From the NCBI GenBank assembly GCA_943914745.1, contig CALUDF010000003.1, positions 1 to 23,645 on the forward strand: 23,645 bases of DNA, read 5' to 3'. The notes beneath the pieces were generated by a model. It saw nothing but the letters and a program-made list of their open reading frames with translations. It ran no database searches and was not told where the DNA came from. A program made the translations under genes and the position numbers. Position 1 is the first letter of the stretch, and each line of letters starts with the position of its first letter. Positions 14,879-23,034 of the stretch are shown here, piece by piece. The stretch is from an uncultured Bacteriovorax sp. GTDB lineage: Bacteria > Bdellovibrionota > Bacteriovoracia > Bacteriovoracales > Bacteriovoracaceae.

Positions 14879-15846
14879 ACTAACGTTTTAAAATACTCCG
14901 CTGTCGCCTTAATACCGTCTTCAAATTTCACCACAGGTCTGTAGTCTGAAATCTTCAGAAGTTTCTCGATATTTGGTCTGCTTCTCTTTGGGTCAGCCTT
15001 AGCAAGAGGAAGATACTTGATCTTTGATTGGCTTCCTAAAATTTTAATAATGAGCTCTGCCGTGTCTTTGACTGTGTACTCATCTGGGTTACCACAGTTA
15101 AATGGTGTTACGTCATCGCTCATAAGTACATTGTGGATAGCGCTGACCAAGTCTGTTGAATAACAAAATGACCTGGTTTGTGAGCCGTCTCCATACACCG
15201 TCAAATCCTCCCCTTTCATCGCTTGCGTGATGAAGTTTGGAATCACTCGCCCATCATTTGGACGCATGCGTGGACCATAAGTATTGAAGATGCGCACGAT
15301 TCGCGTATCGACTTTATATTTCGTGTGAAAACTCATGGTCAAAGCTTCTGCAAAGCGCTTTGATTCATCATAACAAGAACGAGGCCCAATTGGATTGACG
15401 TGGCCCACGTAATCTTCCGTCTGCGGGTGAATCTCTGGGTCGCCGTAGACTTCTGAAGTCGAGGCTTCAAGAAAGCGCGCGTTTTTTTCTTTGGCAAGTT
15501 CCAGAAGCTTGAGCGTCCCTTCCGAGTTCACACGCATGATCTCCAATGGGATTAACCCAAAATCAATAGGTGAAGCTGGAGAGGCCATAGAGAGAATGTA
15601 GTCGATTTTCTGCGACTTAAAATCAGGAAGGGATTCATAAATATTGTGCTTATGAAATTCAAAGTTTTTATTTTTTGAGAGAAGTTCAACATTGGATTCT
15701 GAACCAGTGATGAAGTTATCAAGCCCAATGACCTTGGCCCCAAGATTTAAATAGTGCTCGCAAAGAGTTGAAGGAACAAACCCTGCGGCCCCGGCAACCA
15801 GTACTGTTTTACCTTCCATTGATGTCGGCAGTACAATTTTTTTCAT
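14875..15846 (-). CDS. UDP-glucuronate decarboxylase-like NAD-dependent epimerase/dehydratase
   Basis: The 323-residue extended short-chain dehydrogenase closely follows UDP-xylose synthase (UXS): ASPASPIDF (88-96), ASTSEVYGDPEIHPQ (128-142), NPIGPRSCYDESKR (151-164, catalytic Tyr159 and Lys163), RIFNTYGPRMRPNDGRV and VYGDGSQTRSF. UXS converts UDP-glucuronate to UDP-xylose with bound NAD+. The Rossmann loop is GAAGFVPS (19-26): the third Gly of GxxGxxG is Pro25, which is odd and could alter NAD binding. AGGAG (15856-15860 read on the minus strand) overlaps the stop codon of the upstream transporter gene, and its TGA overlaps the glycosyltransferase ATG, so the three form one operon. The product is probably a donor sugar for the adjacent transferase. 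Confidence 0.85.
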   Translation of the reverse strand: MKKIVLPTSMEGKTVLVAGAAGFVPSTLCEHYLNLGAKVIGLDNFITGSESNVELLSKNKNFEFHKHNIYESLPDFKSQKIDYILSMASPASPIDFGLIPLEIMRVNSEGTLKLLELAKEKNARFLEASTSEVYGDPEIHPQTEDYVGHVNPIGPRSCYDESKRFAEALTMSFHTKYKVDTRIVRIFNTYGPRMRPNDGRVIPNFITQAMKGEDLTVYGDGSQTRSFCYSTDLVSAIHNVLMSDDVTPFNCGNPDEYTVKDTAELIIKILGSQSKIKYLPLAKADPKRSRPNIEKLLKISDYRPVVKFEDGIKATAEYFKTLV

Positions 15847-15858
15847 TATCTATTTCTC

Positions 15859-16764
15859 CTAATACTTTTTTAACTGAATAACTGATGATGAGATCACGAG
15901 TAAAGCTGCCCCCACAATCTGGACCGGCAAGAGCTTTGCTCCTAGAAAGATCCAATTTATCACCACCGCACTAAAGGGAAAAAACATTTCCGCGAGCGCC
16001 GTCGATCTCGCTGAGAGGTCTTTGAGCCCGCGATAGTAAACATACATTCCACCAAAACCTGACAAAAGGACCATCACTAAAATCTTACCATAAGTCGGCA
16101 AGCTCCAATCGAGGCTCAGGCCACCAAATTGGTAGTATAAATAAAAGGTCATAAACACGAAGCCTAAAACAAAGCGCCCACCCATGATCTGAATCTCATC
16201 AAACCCTTGAGCAGAAAGTTTTTTTCCAAAAACCGTAGAGGCCCCCCAACTGACGACGGCAATAAGGGTAAGCATGTATCCCCAGAGGGCTTTTTTACTT
16301 AAAAGCGCCATTGAAAAATCCAGACCGATAAGACCTGGCATGATATCTGGCGAAGAAATGAGAAATCCACCGGCCAAAGAAATCAAGGCCCAGAATAGGA
16401 ATTCTTTTTTCACCTTCTCGCCTAAAAAAGCATAGGCCAAAGTTATGGCCACCACAGGTTGAAGCTTTTGTAGCAAAATAACCAGTGAAGGATTAATAAG
16501 AGTGAATGCTTTGGTGAAAGTGAGCGTGGCAATTGCCGAGCCACAGACTCCGACAACGATAAAATAAGAAATTGTCGAGAGCTTCACGGCCCCGATTTTT
16601 TTAGCGTCCTTTAATAAAAGTGGAAGAAAGACAATTGAGAGAAGTAAGTGCTCAGTAAAAACGATTCTCTCTGCCGAGACACCAGAAAAAAGCAGAGGGT
16701 ATCGAATCAGTGTATCAATGGCCCAAAGAACACCGGCCAAAATGACAAAGAAAACAGCTAACAT
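15859..16764 (-). CDS. EamA/DMT-family membrane transporter
   Basis: I start the protein at the ATG at 16764 (301 residues), which has AAAGGAA correctly placed; an upstream in-frame TTG at 16821 would overlap the putative promoter of the divergent gene. Ten hydrophobic segments are arranged as two repeats of five, as in the drug/metabolite transporter superfamily. INPSLVILLQKLQPVVAI in the first half and the related ARSTALAEMFFPFSAVVI in the second are the repeated EamA segment, ending with a short basic LKKY. Members move varied small metabolites; the substrate is not readable here. It is first in an operon with UXS and glycosyltransferase genes (12-base gap), so export of a sugar-pathway compound is possible but unproven. 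Confidence 0.88.
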   Translation of the reverse strand: MLAVFFVILAGVLWAIDTLIRYPLLFSGVSAERIVFTEHLLLSIVFLPLLLKDAKKIGAVKLSTISYFIVVGVCGSAIATLTFTKAFTLINPSLVILLQKLQPVVAITLAYAFLGEKVKKEFLFWALISLAGGFLISSPDIMPGLIGLDFSMALLSKKALWGYMLTLIAVVSWGASTVFGKKLSAQGFDEIQIMGGRFVLGFVFMTFYLYYQFGGLSLDWSLPTYGKILVMVLLSGFGGMYVYYRGLKDLSARSTALAEMFFPFSAVVINWIFLGAKLLPVQIVGAALLVISSSVIQLKKY

Positions 16765-16806
16765 GATGTTCCTTTGAATTACGTTCTTCGCTGTAAAAAT
16801 TGGCGT

Positions 16807-16835
16807 TTTACGAAGCCGCAAATTCGTATTATTAT
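16807..16835 (+). promoter_or_regulatory. Putative sigma-70 promoter of nadE
   Basis: TTTACG (16807-16812), a 17-base spacer and TATTAT (16830-16835) resemble -35 and -10 boxes (4/6 and 5/6 matches). The predicted start of transcription is about 27 bases before the chosen nadE ATG. The match is by eye and the region is AT-rich, so confidence is limited. Confidence 0.4.
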
Positions 16836-16868
16836 CTAGTGTGTAAATTTAGATCAACGGATGCGTTC

Positions 16869-18608
16869 ATGCAATTAAATCTTCACCAAACCCACCATGA
16901 AATTGCTGATTTCGAAGGCATTTTTAAGTACCTTACATCGAGCTTTCAAGACGCAAACAACAGCGGCCTGCACTTGTTTCCAGAGCTTTTTTTAACCGGG
17001 TATCCACTCCAAGATCTTCCCCTTAAAAAAACATTTATTGACGACTACCTCGCCTTTTTGGAAGATCTCTCGATTTGGTCAGAGCGCCAATTTAAGAGTA
17101 AATCTCCAGTGGCCCTGCTTTTTGGCGGCCTTCGTTATGAATTTGACGGACTTGGCTGGCCGGCGCAGATTGAAAACGTCATGTATATCCTGGAGCCAGG
17201 AAAGAAACTGCGAACTCTCTACACTAAACAACTTCTTCCTAACTACGACCTCTACGAAGAAAAGAAGTACTTCACTCCAGGCAATCAATCGGTCATTTTT
17301 GAGTTCCAAGGAAAAAACCTGGGCCTTCTCATCTGTGAAGACATGTGGTTTTCTCACCTCCATGAGATCGACCCGGTCGAGCTTCTCTCGGAGCAAGGTC
17401 AAAAATGTGACATGGTGATCAACATCAGTGCAAGCCCCTACCACTTGGGAAAAATTGAAATGCGCATCAACCGCGCGCTGGAGATTTCTCAATTGCTAGA
17501 AGCGCCTTTTGTCTACGTCAACCGCGTTGGCGCTGAGGATGAGATCATCTTTGATGGCCATAGTTTTGTGGTCGATGGCAACAGTGTCGTCAAGATGGCC
17601 CAAGGCTTTAAGCCTCAAGTTCTCTCTTTAGAAATGCCGCTCTATCAGGCGCCAGAAAAGATGAACGCCAGGGCATACCACTCTTCAACCAATAGCTGGA
17701 GCACGATTTTTTCGACTCGTCTTTCAAGCGATACACTCACCCTTTCTCAAATGGGAGAAAAAGGATGCCAGGAAGTGCTAGACGCCCTTCTTCTGGGAAT
17801 TGGTGACTACATCACAAAAAATGGGATGAAGAAATTCACCATCGCTCTATCAGGAGGAATGGATTCGGCAATCGTTTTAACCATTATCAAGCTCCTGCAA
17901 AAAACCATGCCGATAGAAATTGAAGCGGTTTTCATGCCGGGATTTTTTTCCAGCTCGGTGAGTTTCGATCTCTCTTATGACCTTTGCCGCAACTTAGGTG
18001 TAAAGCTCACGACGATGCCTATTAAATTTATCCATTCTACGATCAAGAGCGCCTACCGAGACAACTTCGGGGCCGAACTCAAAGGCCTTGCTGACGAAAA
18101 CATCCAGAGTCGCTTAAGAGGCGCCTTGATTTATATGCGCTCAAACGATTTGAACTCTGTTGTCTTAAACACTTCCAACAAATCAGAACTCTCCGTTGGT
18201 TACTCGACCATTTATGGGGATTCTGTCGGGGCCCTTTCAGTTCTGGGAGATCTCTTTAAGTCAGAAGTTTTTGAACTCGCGCGCTTTATCAACACTCACT
18301 ACGGAAATCTCATCCCCGAAGACATCATCACGCGCCCACCGAGCGCCGAGCTGCGCGAAAACCAGGAAGACAGCCAGAGCCTTCCACCTTATGAAAGACT
18401 CGACCCCATCCTTGAGGCGCTGTTATCTTCACGCTTTAGCCCGGCCGATCTTATCAAGCGCGGCCATGACAAAGATGAAGTCCTGAAAGTTTATCAACTT
18501 TTATCAAAATCAGAGTATAAACGAAAACAATTTTGTCCTATAATAAAAGTGAAGCCAAAGAGCTTTGGTTTTGGCCACAGAGTCCCCATTAGTAAAAAGA
18601 TTCTTTAA
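16869..18608 (+). CDS. nadE: Glutamine-dependent NAD+ synthetase
   Basis: The enzyme makes NAD+ from nicotinic acid adenine dinucleotide, ATP and glutamine in the cytosol. I start it at the ATG at 16869 (579 residues): MQLNLHQTHHEIADFEG aligns with the usual start of the amidase domain, and CGGATG lies just upstream. The N-terminal nitrilase-type glutaminase has its Glu-Lys-Cys triad at Glu39 (FPELFLTGYP), Lys120 (YTKQLLPNYD, with EEKKYF after it) and Cys156 (LLICEDMW). The C-terminal synthetase has the PP-loop SGGMDS (328-333) and NTSNKSE and STIYGDSVG segments. Both domains are complete and the length is normal. A gene for a small lysine-rich protein follows after 15 bases. Confidence 0.95.
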   Translation: MQLNLHQTHHEIADFEGIFKYLTSSFQDANNSGLHLFPELFLTGYPLQDLPLKKTFIDDYLAFLEDLSIWSERQFKSKSPVALLFGGLRYEFDGLGWPAQIENVMYILEPGKKLRTLYTKQLLPNYDLYEEKKYFTPGNQSVIFEFQGKNLGLLICEDMWFSHLHEIDPVELLSEQGQKCDMVINISASPYHLGKIEMRINRALEISQLLEAPFVYVNRVGAEDEIIFDGHSFVVDGNSVVKMAQGFKPQVLSLEMPLYQAPEKMNARAYHSSTNSWSTIFSTRLSSDTLTLSQMGEKGCQEVLDALLLGIGDYITKNGMKKFTIALSGGMDSAIVLTIIKLLQKTMPIEIEAVFMPGFFSSSVSFDLSYDLCRNLGVKLTTMPIKFIHSTIKSAYRDNFGAELKGLADENIQSRLRGALIYMRSNDLNSVVLNTSNKSELSVGYSTIYGDSVGALSVLGDLFKSEVFELARFINTHYGNLIPEDIITRPPSAELRENQEDSQSLPPYERLDPILEALLSSRFSPADLIKRGHDKDEVLKVYQLLSKSEYKRKQFCPIIKVKPKSFGFGHRVPISKKIL

Positions 18609-18623
18609 CAAAAGGAGTTCGTC

Positions 18624-18980
18624 GTGAATAAGAAGCAGTTACTTAAATCGTTCCAGGATCTAAAAGGTGAAATTGAGACGTTAAGAAAAAAGCATGTTGT
18701 TCAAGGTCTGGTTGATAAATTTCACTCGGAAAAAAAGACTCTTGAAAAAAGAATCGAAAAAACTGTCGTTGATGAAATGAAAAAGGCCAAGAAATTCCTC
18801 AATGAGCAAAAGAAAGAGTTAAATAAGATCCAGAAGAAAGTTGAGAAGATCATCTCTCAGAAAAAATCAGAAGCTAAAAAGACTATTAAGACTGCTCAAA
18901 AGGCCGCAAAAAAAGCGACGAAAAAAGCTCCAGTAAAAAGAGTGGCCAAAACAACGAAAAAAACTTCAAAGAAATCATAA
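18624..18980 (+). CDS. Small lysine-rich coiled-coil protein with histone H1-like tail
   Basis: The 118-residue protein starts at a GTG with a strong ribosome binding site (AAAGGAG, 18610-18616). Residues 1-75 are a charged helix with heptad-like spacing, likely a coiled coil. Residues 76-118 are almost only Lys, Ala, Thr, Ser, Arg and Val with KKA and KKTT repeats, like histone H1 C-terminal tails and bacterial H1-like or AlgP-type proteins. Binding to DNA or polyanions is inferred from composition. It has no signal peptide or membrane segment. It follows nadE by 15 bases and is closed by the terminator at 18993-19024. Low-complexity proteins of this type evolve quickly, so homology by name is unsafe. 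Confidence 0.78.
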   Translation: MNKKQLLKSFQDLKGEIETLRKKHVVQGLVDKFHSEKKTLEKRIEKTVVDEMKKAKKFLNEQKKELNKIQKKVEKIISQKKSEAKKTIKTAQKAAKKATKKAPVKRVAKTTKKTSKKS

Positions 18981-18992
18981 TTAATTGACAGC

Positions 18993-19024
18993 AAAGCACC
19001 AGTGACATTAGTTGCTGGTGCTTT
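18993..19024 (+). terminator. Bidirectional Rho-independent terminator
   Basis: AAAGCACCAG (18993-19002) and CTGGTGCTTT (19015-19024) form a perfect 10-bp stem around a 12-base loop, in the 45-base gap between two convergent genes. T-rich ends flank it on both strands, though the plus-strand U tract is short. It should end the nadE/lysine-rich transcript and the minus-strand phosphoesterase operon. An alternative pairing (CAGCAA with TTGCTG) is weaker. Confidence 0.8.
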
Positions 19025-19025
19025 T

Positions 19026-20105
19026 CTAGACGGCCGAGACTTCTTCCCTATACGGCTTCCACGTTCCCTGCCACAGATTCATCGTCCCAGTCAAAAGCGA
19101 TCTCTTGTCTTTATCGACCCTGATCTGCACGTAAGTAAAACGCGTTGAGGCTTCCATTTGTCCGGCATCGAGGTGAGGAATAGTGTTCCACGTCCCCGTG
19201 TTGAAATAATACCGGTTATCAGGAAAGCGCTGCCACTCCTGCACATGAGTGTGCCCCATGACGACTGTATGAATTTCCGGGTGGCGCTTTAAGATCGCTC
19301 TCGCCTTTCGCCCATAGAGTGGATAAATCGTAATTTGTTTTAAGATCGAGATAGTCGTCTTAAAATTTCTGTTTTGTTTGATGTATTCGTCAAAATTGCT
19401 TTGGAAAAGGTATTTTAAAACGATTCGACTCATCTTAAGAAAAAAAGCAAAGTCATAGAAAAAACACCAGCGCACATAGCTTCCCAAGGGCCTTACCTTA
19501 TCAATGTTCGGGCGATCCTTTCTTAAAATGGGAAGAAGGTTGATACAAAAAAGAGTTCCCCAGGGAAGATTCAAAATCATCTTTCCATTGGGCCCTTCCA
19601 TAAAATATTTCTCACTAGGAACAGTGTTAATGACTTCGAAGCGATGGCCGTGTTCGATGTGCACACCATAGAGATTGACATCAAAACAAAACTCCAGCTC
19701 TTCGCCCACATAGCGGCGCAAAGCGAGTTGGGCCTCTTTAAAGGCCATGCCTGAATCGTGGTTACCAATAACGTAAGTGACTTTCTTCCCCGGGATTTTT
19801 AAAAACCGGCGTAGTCCTTCAAAGAATTTCGGGTGACCTGAGACAATGGCATCAATGGCCCTGACGGTGACAGTGTCATCAATGATATTGGTGAAGACTC
19901 CATCGATATCAATCTGGATGAGATTTAAGATGTCTCCATTTAAAACTAAGTGGACTTCTTCTTTTTCATATTCACCCTTTGAGTAGTAATCGCAGAAATC
20001 AAAAAATTTTTCGTCTTCCAAAAAATCTTCAAGGAGATTGAGTTGTCCGTTTTTTAGAAATTTTCCTTTTCCTAAATGTAGGTCGCTCAACACCAGTATG
20101 ATCAT
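19026..20105 (-). CDS. Calcineurin-like metallophosphoesterase
   Basis: The five motifs of the two-metal phosphoesterase family are intact in this 359-residue protein: DLHLG (Asp8, His10), NGD (56-58), GNHD (114-117), HGH (152-154) and GHTH (284-287). Between the last two lies a roughly 130-residue insert with hydrophobic, aromatic stretches (NLPWGTLFCINLLPIL and RWCFFYDFAFFLKM) that may bind the membrane, so a lipid or envelope phosphodiester is a reasonable guess. It differs from LpxH in its HGH motif and length, so I do not name it so. It is last in an operon, 3 bases after the diguanylate cyclase gene. The substrate is not predictable from this view. Confidence 0.85.
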   Translation of the reverse strand: MIILVLSDLHLGKGKFLKNGQLNLLEDFLEDEKFFDFCDYYSKGEYEKEEVHLVLNGDILNLIQIDIDGVFTNIIDDTVTVRAIDAIVSGHPKFFEGLRRFLKIPGKKVTYVIGNHDSGMAFKEAQLALRRYVGEELEFCFDVNLYGVHIEHGHRFEVINTVPSEKYFMEGPNGKMILNLPWGTLFCINLLPILRKDRPNIDKVRPLGSYVRWCFFYDFAFFLKMSRIVLKYLFQSNFDEYIKQNRNFKTTISILKQITIYPLYGRKARAILKRHPEIHTVVMGHTHVQEWQRFPDNRYYFNTGTWNTIPHLDAGQMEASTRFTYVQIRVDKDKRSLLTGTMNLWQGTWKPYREEVSAV

Positions 20106-20108
20106 CGA

Positions 20109-21134
20109 TTATTCTTTCCCATTAGAGGTTTTAGCGCCTTTTTGCACAGCTTTTTGCAAACTTGATTTAAAAACATCTTGCGTGTTAAAGACGAGCCCAC
20201 GCCCCGACTCCTTTGCCTCGTACATCATGCGGTCTGCGATCGCCAAGATTTCCTGGGAGTTGACGGCATCAGTTGGGAACTCGGCCACTCCAATGGAGAC
20301 GCTGAGTTTTACCATCTTTTTTTCACTGCGCATGTCTATCTCATAAGTGCGCTCGCGGATGATTTGCAGGATACGCTCCCCTACAATTTTTCCGGCCACT
20401 GCATCCGAATTAACCAGAATCACCACGAACTCATCTCCACCATAACGGTAGCTGATGTCGCTGTCGCGAAGCAGGCCTCTGATGTCGCGGGCGACATTTT
20501 CTAGAAGCTTTGTCCCGACTAAGTGTCCATAGGTGTCGTTGACTTTTTTAAAGTAGTCGATATCAATGAAGAGCACGCAAAAAGGGTCTTTTTCTTTTTG
20601 AAATTTATCCACTAAAAGGGTGAGATCCTTATAGAGCTTTCTTTGGTTATAGAGACCTGTTACATCATCGATATGGATGAGCTCGCGAGTCTTATTGAGG
20701 TCTTCAAAGCGCTGGATAACTTTTAAATGGCTCGCACTAAATTGCGAGAGAGCTTTTAAGACATCTGTTGAAATTTCACTTGGAGCTGAAAAAACCGCAA
20801 AGTGAAACTGGCTTCTTTTAAAGCCCAGGTTTAAAAAGTAGTAAAAACAGTTTTCAACTTTGACCGACAGGCACGGCAGATGTTTTATATCCTCGCGCTT
20901 AATGAAGAGATCATCCAGGAGTTTGCCACTGTAGAGTTGCTGGCGGTCGCTCTTTCCCAGAATCGTTCGGCATTTTTTTAAATCAATTTGTGGAATCTTG
21001 TTGTGAATCGAATAGACCAGCATGGGTCTGATAAGGTATTCACTGGCCAGGAATTCTTCAATATGGGAAATAAGACCTTTCTCATTTTCAAAAAAAGAGA
21101 AATGGCTTAGGAAATCCGTCAGAGATTGTGCCAT
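20109..21134 (-). CDS. Diguanylate cyclase (GGDEF protein) with novel N-terminal region
   Basis: This 341-residue protein synthesises the second messenger c-di-GMP from two GTP. The C-terminal GGDEF domain (about 155-320) has DDVTGLYNQR (156-165), the metal-binding FIDIDYFKKVND (189-200), the active-site GGDEF (232-236) and SVSIGVAEFP. The inhibitory I-site RxxD is intact as RDSD (223-226), exactly five residues before GGDEF, so product feedback is expected. Residues 1-145 form no sensor domain I recognise and hold no membrane segment, so the protein is cytosolic, perhaps dimerising through helices near 125-150. Three bases separate it from both the coiled-coil gene upstream and the phosphoesterase gene downstream, so all three should be co-expressed. 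Confidence 0.92.
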   Translation of the reverse strand: MAQSLTDFLSHFSFFENEKGLISHIEEFLASEYLIRPMLVYSIHNKIPQIDLKKCRTILGKSDRQQLYSGKLLDDLFIKREDIKHLPCLSVKVENCFYYFLNLGFKRSQFHFAVFSAPSEISTDVLKALSQFSASHLKVIQRFEDLNKTRELIHIDDVTGLYNQRKLYKDLTLLVDKFQKEKDPFCVLFIDIDYFKKVNDTYGHLVGTKLLENVARDIRGLLRDSDISYRYGGDEFVVILVNSDAVAGKIVGERILQIIRERTYEIDMRSEKKMVKLSVSIGVAEFPTDAVNSQEILAIADRMMYEAKESGRGLVFNTQDVFKSSLQKAVQKGAKTSNGKE

Positions 21135-21137
21135 AAA

Positions 21138-22850
21138 TTAGTTCTTTTCCTTTTGATGATCGTCATCCTCTTCCCCGTGGTCGATGTCGTCTTCCAGGTT
21201 TTTGATCGAATGCCTCAAGGTCTTCATCATTTTACTTAGTCGATCTTCAAGCTTTCTTTTATCATCAAGGGATTTTTGCTCCTTAATAGAAGCATTTTCC
21301 ATGTTAAATTCCAGAGCGTCAATTTTTCTTCGAAGCTCTAAGATCTTCTGGTCTCGGCTTTGGACTTGCGAATCTACGTCCATTGAAAGAAGCTCAAGTT
21401 TACTCTCAAGTTCTTTCTCTCTTTGCTTAACTTGATTGAAGTCAATGCGCACCTTTTGCTCAAGCTTCTCTCTGCGCTGTTCGGCCTGGCGGGCCTTTTC
21501 ATCGGCAAGGACTTTCTTCTCCTCACTCATAGTGAGTCTGTATTTTAAGTCCTCAAGCTCCACCATATGACGTTTTCTCAAAATTGTAATTTCAATCTTA
21601 GCTTCATCTAAGTTTGCTTTTAATGTCAGGTTATCCTGCTGGGTTTCTTTTGAGTCGGCCTTAAGATTTTTTATCTGTAGTAGTAGCTCTTCTCTTTCTT
21701 CACGCAAGGCCCTGATAGTTGCCTGAAAGCGTATAGAATCCTCAGTAGAGATTGTTTGACCACCCACTGCGCTCGAGAGCTCTGTCAAAGACTCTTCAGA
21801 GTCCTCATCTATTTCCTGAACTTTTGCTTTTGCCTTAACTTTTTCTTCTTTAACTACTGAGCGCACAGGCACTTGTTTTAATTCTGGCTCCTCCGGCTCA
21901 GAAGAAAAATCCGGCATTTTAAGCGGGCTTAAAATCCTCGTCTTTTCCTCATCTCCCATTGAGAGGGCCTTCAGGTCATCAATGTCGAATTCGCGAGTGG
22001 CCTCATTGGCCGCCACCGTGAAATCGGAGCGCGTCTTAGCTAATGAATCCAGTGAAAAAGCGTTGCTGCCATCCAGGGCACTTTCCAAAGAGAAGCCTTT
22101 TGAAGGAGTGTTTCCTCCAAAATCAAGAACGCTATCTTCAATGTTATCCAGTGCACTTGGTGGATTCATCGGCTCTAAATTTCCAACGACTGTTGCCTGA
22201 GTGGCTTCAGAGGTTTCGAATTTTGGTCTTAGGATGTCGTTGATTGTCGACTCCATGTTGGCCTTCGCCTCTTCAGTCGACATAAGCTCTGCTGAAGAGT
22301 TTGATCCCGAGCTTTTTTCCAGAGAAAAATCGGCGAGATTAGAATTAGTCAGCGCACTCGTATTGATAATGACCGTTTTTTTGGTCGATTCATTAAAATC
22401 TGATTCGTCTGAAATGACGTCATCAAGAGAGAAACCATTGCTGTCTGACGCAGCGTCGGACGCAAGCTTTGAGAGAGTCTCGACGGGCCCAGAAGCCGCT
22501 TGGGGAGCATCTAAATCAAAGTCCAGAGAAAATCCCAGGTCGTCATTTCCTTTTGCCGCTGGCTTTTCTTCTGAAGCTGTCGCTTTTTCTGTGACTAAGG
22601 GAGTGTCATCGTCCAGCGAAAAATCTAAATCAATCTGAAGCCCGGAATTTTTTTCATCTTTTCCTTTGCTTCCGTTGTCCTCTGCCATAACTTTACCGCC
22701 ATGTTTTTCTGTATCAAATTGTATATCGCCATCAAAAACGCCACTGGAAGCCTTCGCTTTAACAGGAGGAAAAACAAGATCAAACTTGCTTTGAATTTTT
22801 GCATTGACCGGATCGAGAACTCCGGACTCGGTTTTTTTTGCTCCACTCAT
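21138..22850 (-). CDS. Large acidic protein with repeated FSL(D/E) motifs and C-terminal coiled coil
   Basis: The 570-residue protein is of no family I can name. Residues 1-370 are acidic, low in hydrophobic residues and probably disordered. They carry six copies of FSL(D/E) at 77, 107, 140, 175, 253 and 265, preceded by G, D or A, plus the similar FDLD (111) and FDID (288). Several Thr-centred sites (KKTVII, QATVVG, EATREF, EKTRIL) resemble kinase/FHA-type phosphothreonine sites. Residues 373-555 are a long coiled coil rich in Glu, Lys, Leu and Arg, and the tail is Asp/Glu-rich. No signal peptide or membrane segment is seen, so it is cytosolic. It heads the operon with the diguanylate cyclase, suggesting a scaffold for polarity or motility proteins, in the manner of long coiled-coil scaffolds in myxobacteria; this role is inference. 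Confidence 0.8.
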   Translation of the reverse strand: MSGAKKTESGVLDPVNAKIQSKFDLVFPPVKAKASSGVFDGDIQFDTEKHGGKVMAEDNGSKGKDEKNSGLQIDLDFSLDDDTPLVTEKATASEEKPAAKGNDDLGFSLDFDLDAPQAASGPVETLSKLASDAASDSNGFSLDDVISDESDFNESTKKTVIINTSALTNSNLADFSLEKSSGSNSSAELMSTEEAKANMESTINDILRPKFETSEATQATVVGNLEPMNPPSALDNIEDSVLDFGGNTPSKGFSLESALDGSNAFSLDSLAKTRSDFTVAANEATREFDIDDLKALSMGDEEKTRILSPLKMPDFSSEPEEPELKQVPVRSVVKEEKVKAKAKVQEIDEDSEESLTELSSAVGGQTISTEDSIRFQATIRALREEREELLLQIKNLKADSKETQQDNLTLKANLDEAKIEITILRKRHMVELEDLKYRLTMSEEKKVLADEKARQAEQRREKLEQKVRIDFNQVKQREKELESKLELLSMDVDSQVQSRDQKILELRRKIDALEFNMENASIKEQKSLDDKRKLEDRLSKMMKTLRHSIKNLEDDIDHGEEDDDHQKEKN

Positions 22851-23034
22851 GGCCGTCTCTTAAATTTTGTTCAACTATTTTTAACTATTTTATCGATTAT
22901 CTCATCGGATGATTCTTGGGAAAATCATAGTACTAAGCTGCCTAGTGGCGCTTTTAAGTTGATCGAAGGCCAGCTTTTGACTAAAATGAAGTAAGATTTT
23001 TACTTTTACCTGACTATTCTAGAGGGTTATTCCG
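22851..23034. other. Divergent intergenic region between coiled-coil and L,D-transpeptidase genes
   Basis: The region is 184 bases long and AT-rich, with no gene I can support. It holds the tandem repeat described at 22873-22891 near the coiled-coil gene, and a short hairpin (AAGTAA 22989-22994, TTACTT 23000-23005) before the transpeptidase gene. TTGACT (22977-22982) looks like a -35 but no -10 is correctly spaced from it. AGAGGG (23021-23026) is the transpeptidase ribosome binding site. Confidence 0.45.
22873..22891. repeat. Tandem 9-base direct repeat with 10-base period
   Basis: AACTATTTT occurs at 22873-22881 and again at 22883-22891, one helical turn apart, 23-41 bases upstream of the coiled-coil gene's start codon. 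Paired sites on one face of the helix suit a regulator dimer or tandem binding, but the AT-rich setting makes chance possible. Confidence 0.4.

Noticed and set aside
16765..16821. TTG start for the EamA transporter at 16821 and TTG start for nadE at 16800
   Set aside because: These would make divergent genes overlap across the promoter region. The ATGs at 16764 and 16869 match family N-termini and have upstream purine-rich sites.
18539..18544. Perfect TATAAT inside the 3' end of nadE, a possible private promoter for the lysine-rich protein
   Set aside because: No acceptable -35 at 16-18 bases upstream and no extended -10; it may be chance in AT-rich codons.
22989..23005. AAGTAA/TTACTT hairpin before the L,D-transpeptidase as a terminator or riboswitch
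   Set aside because: A six-pair AT-only stem would be unstable and no gene on that strand ends there.
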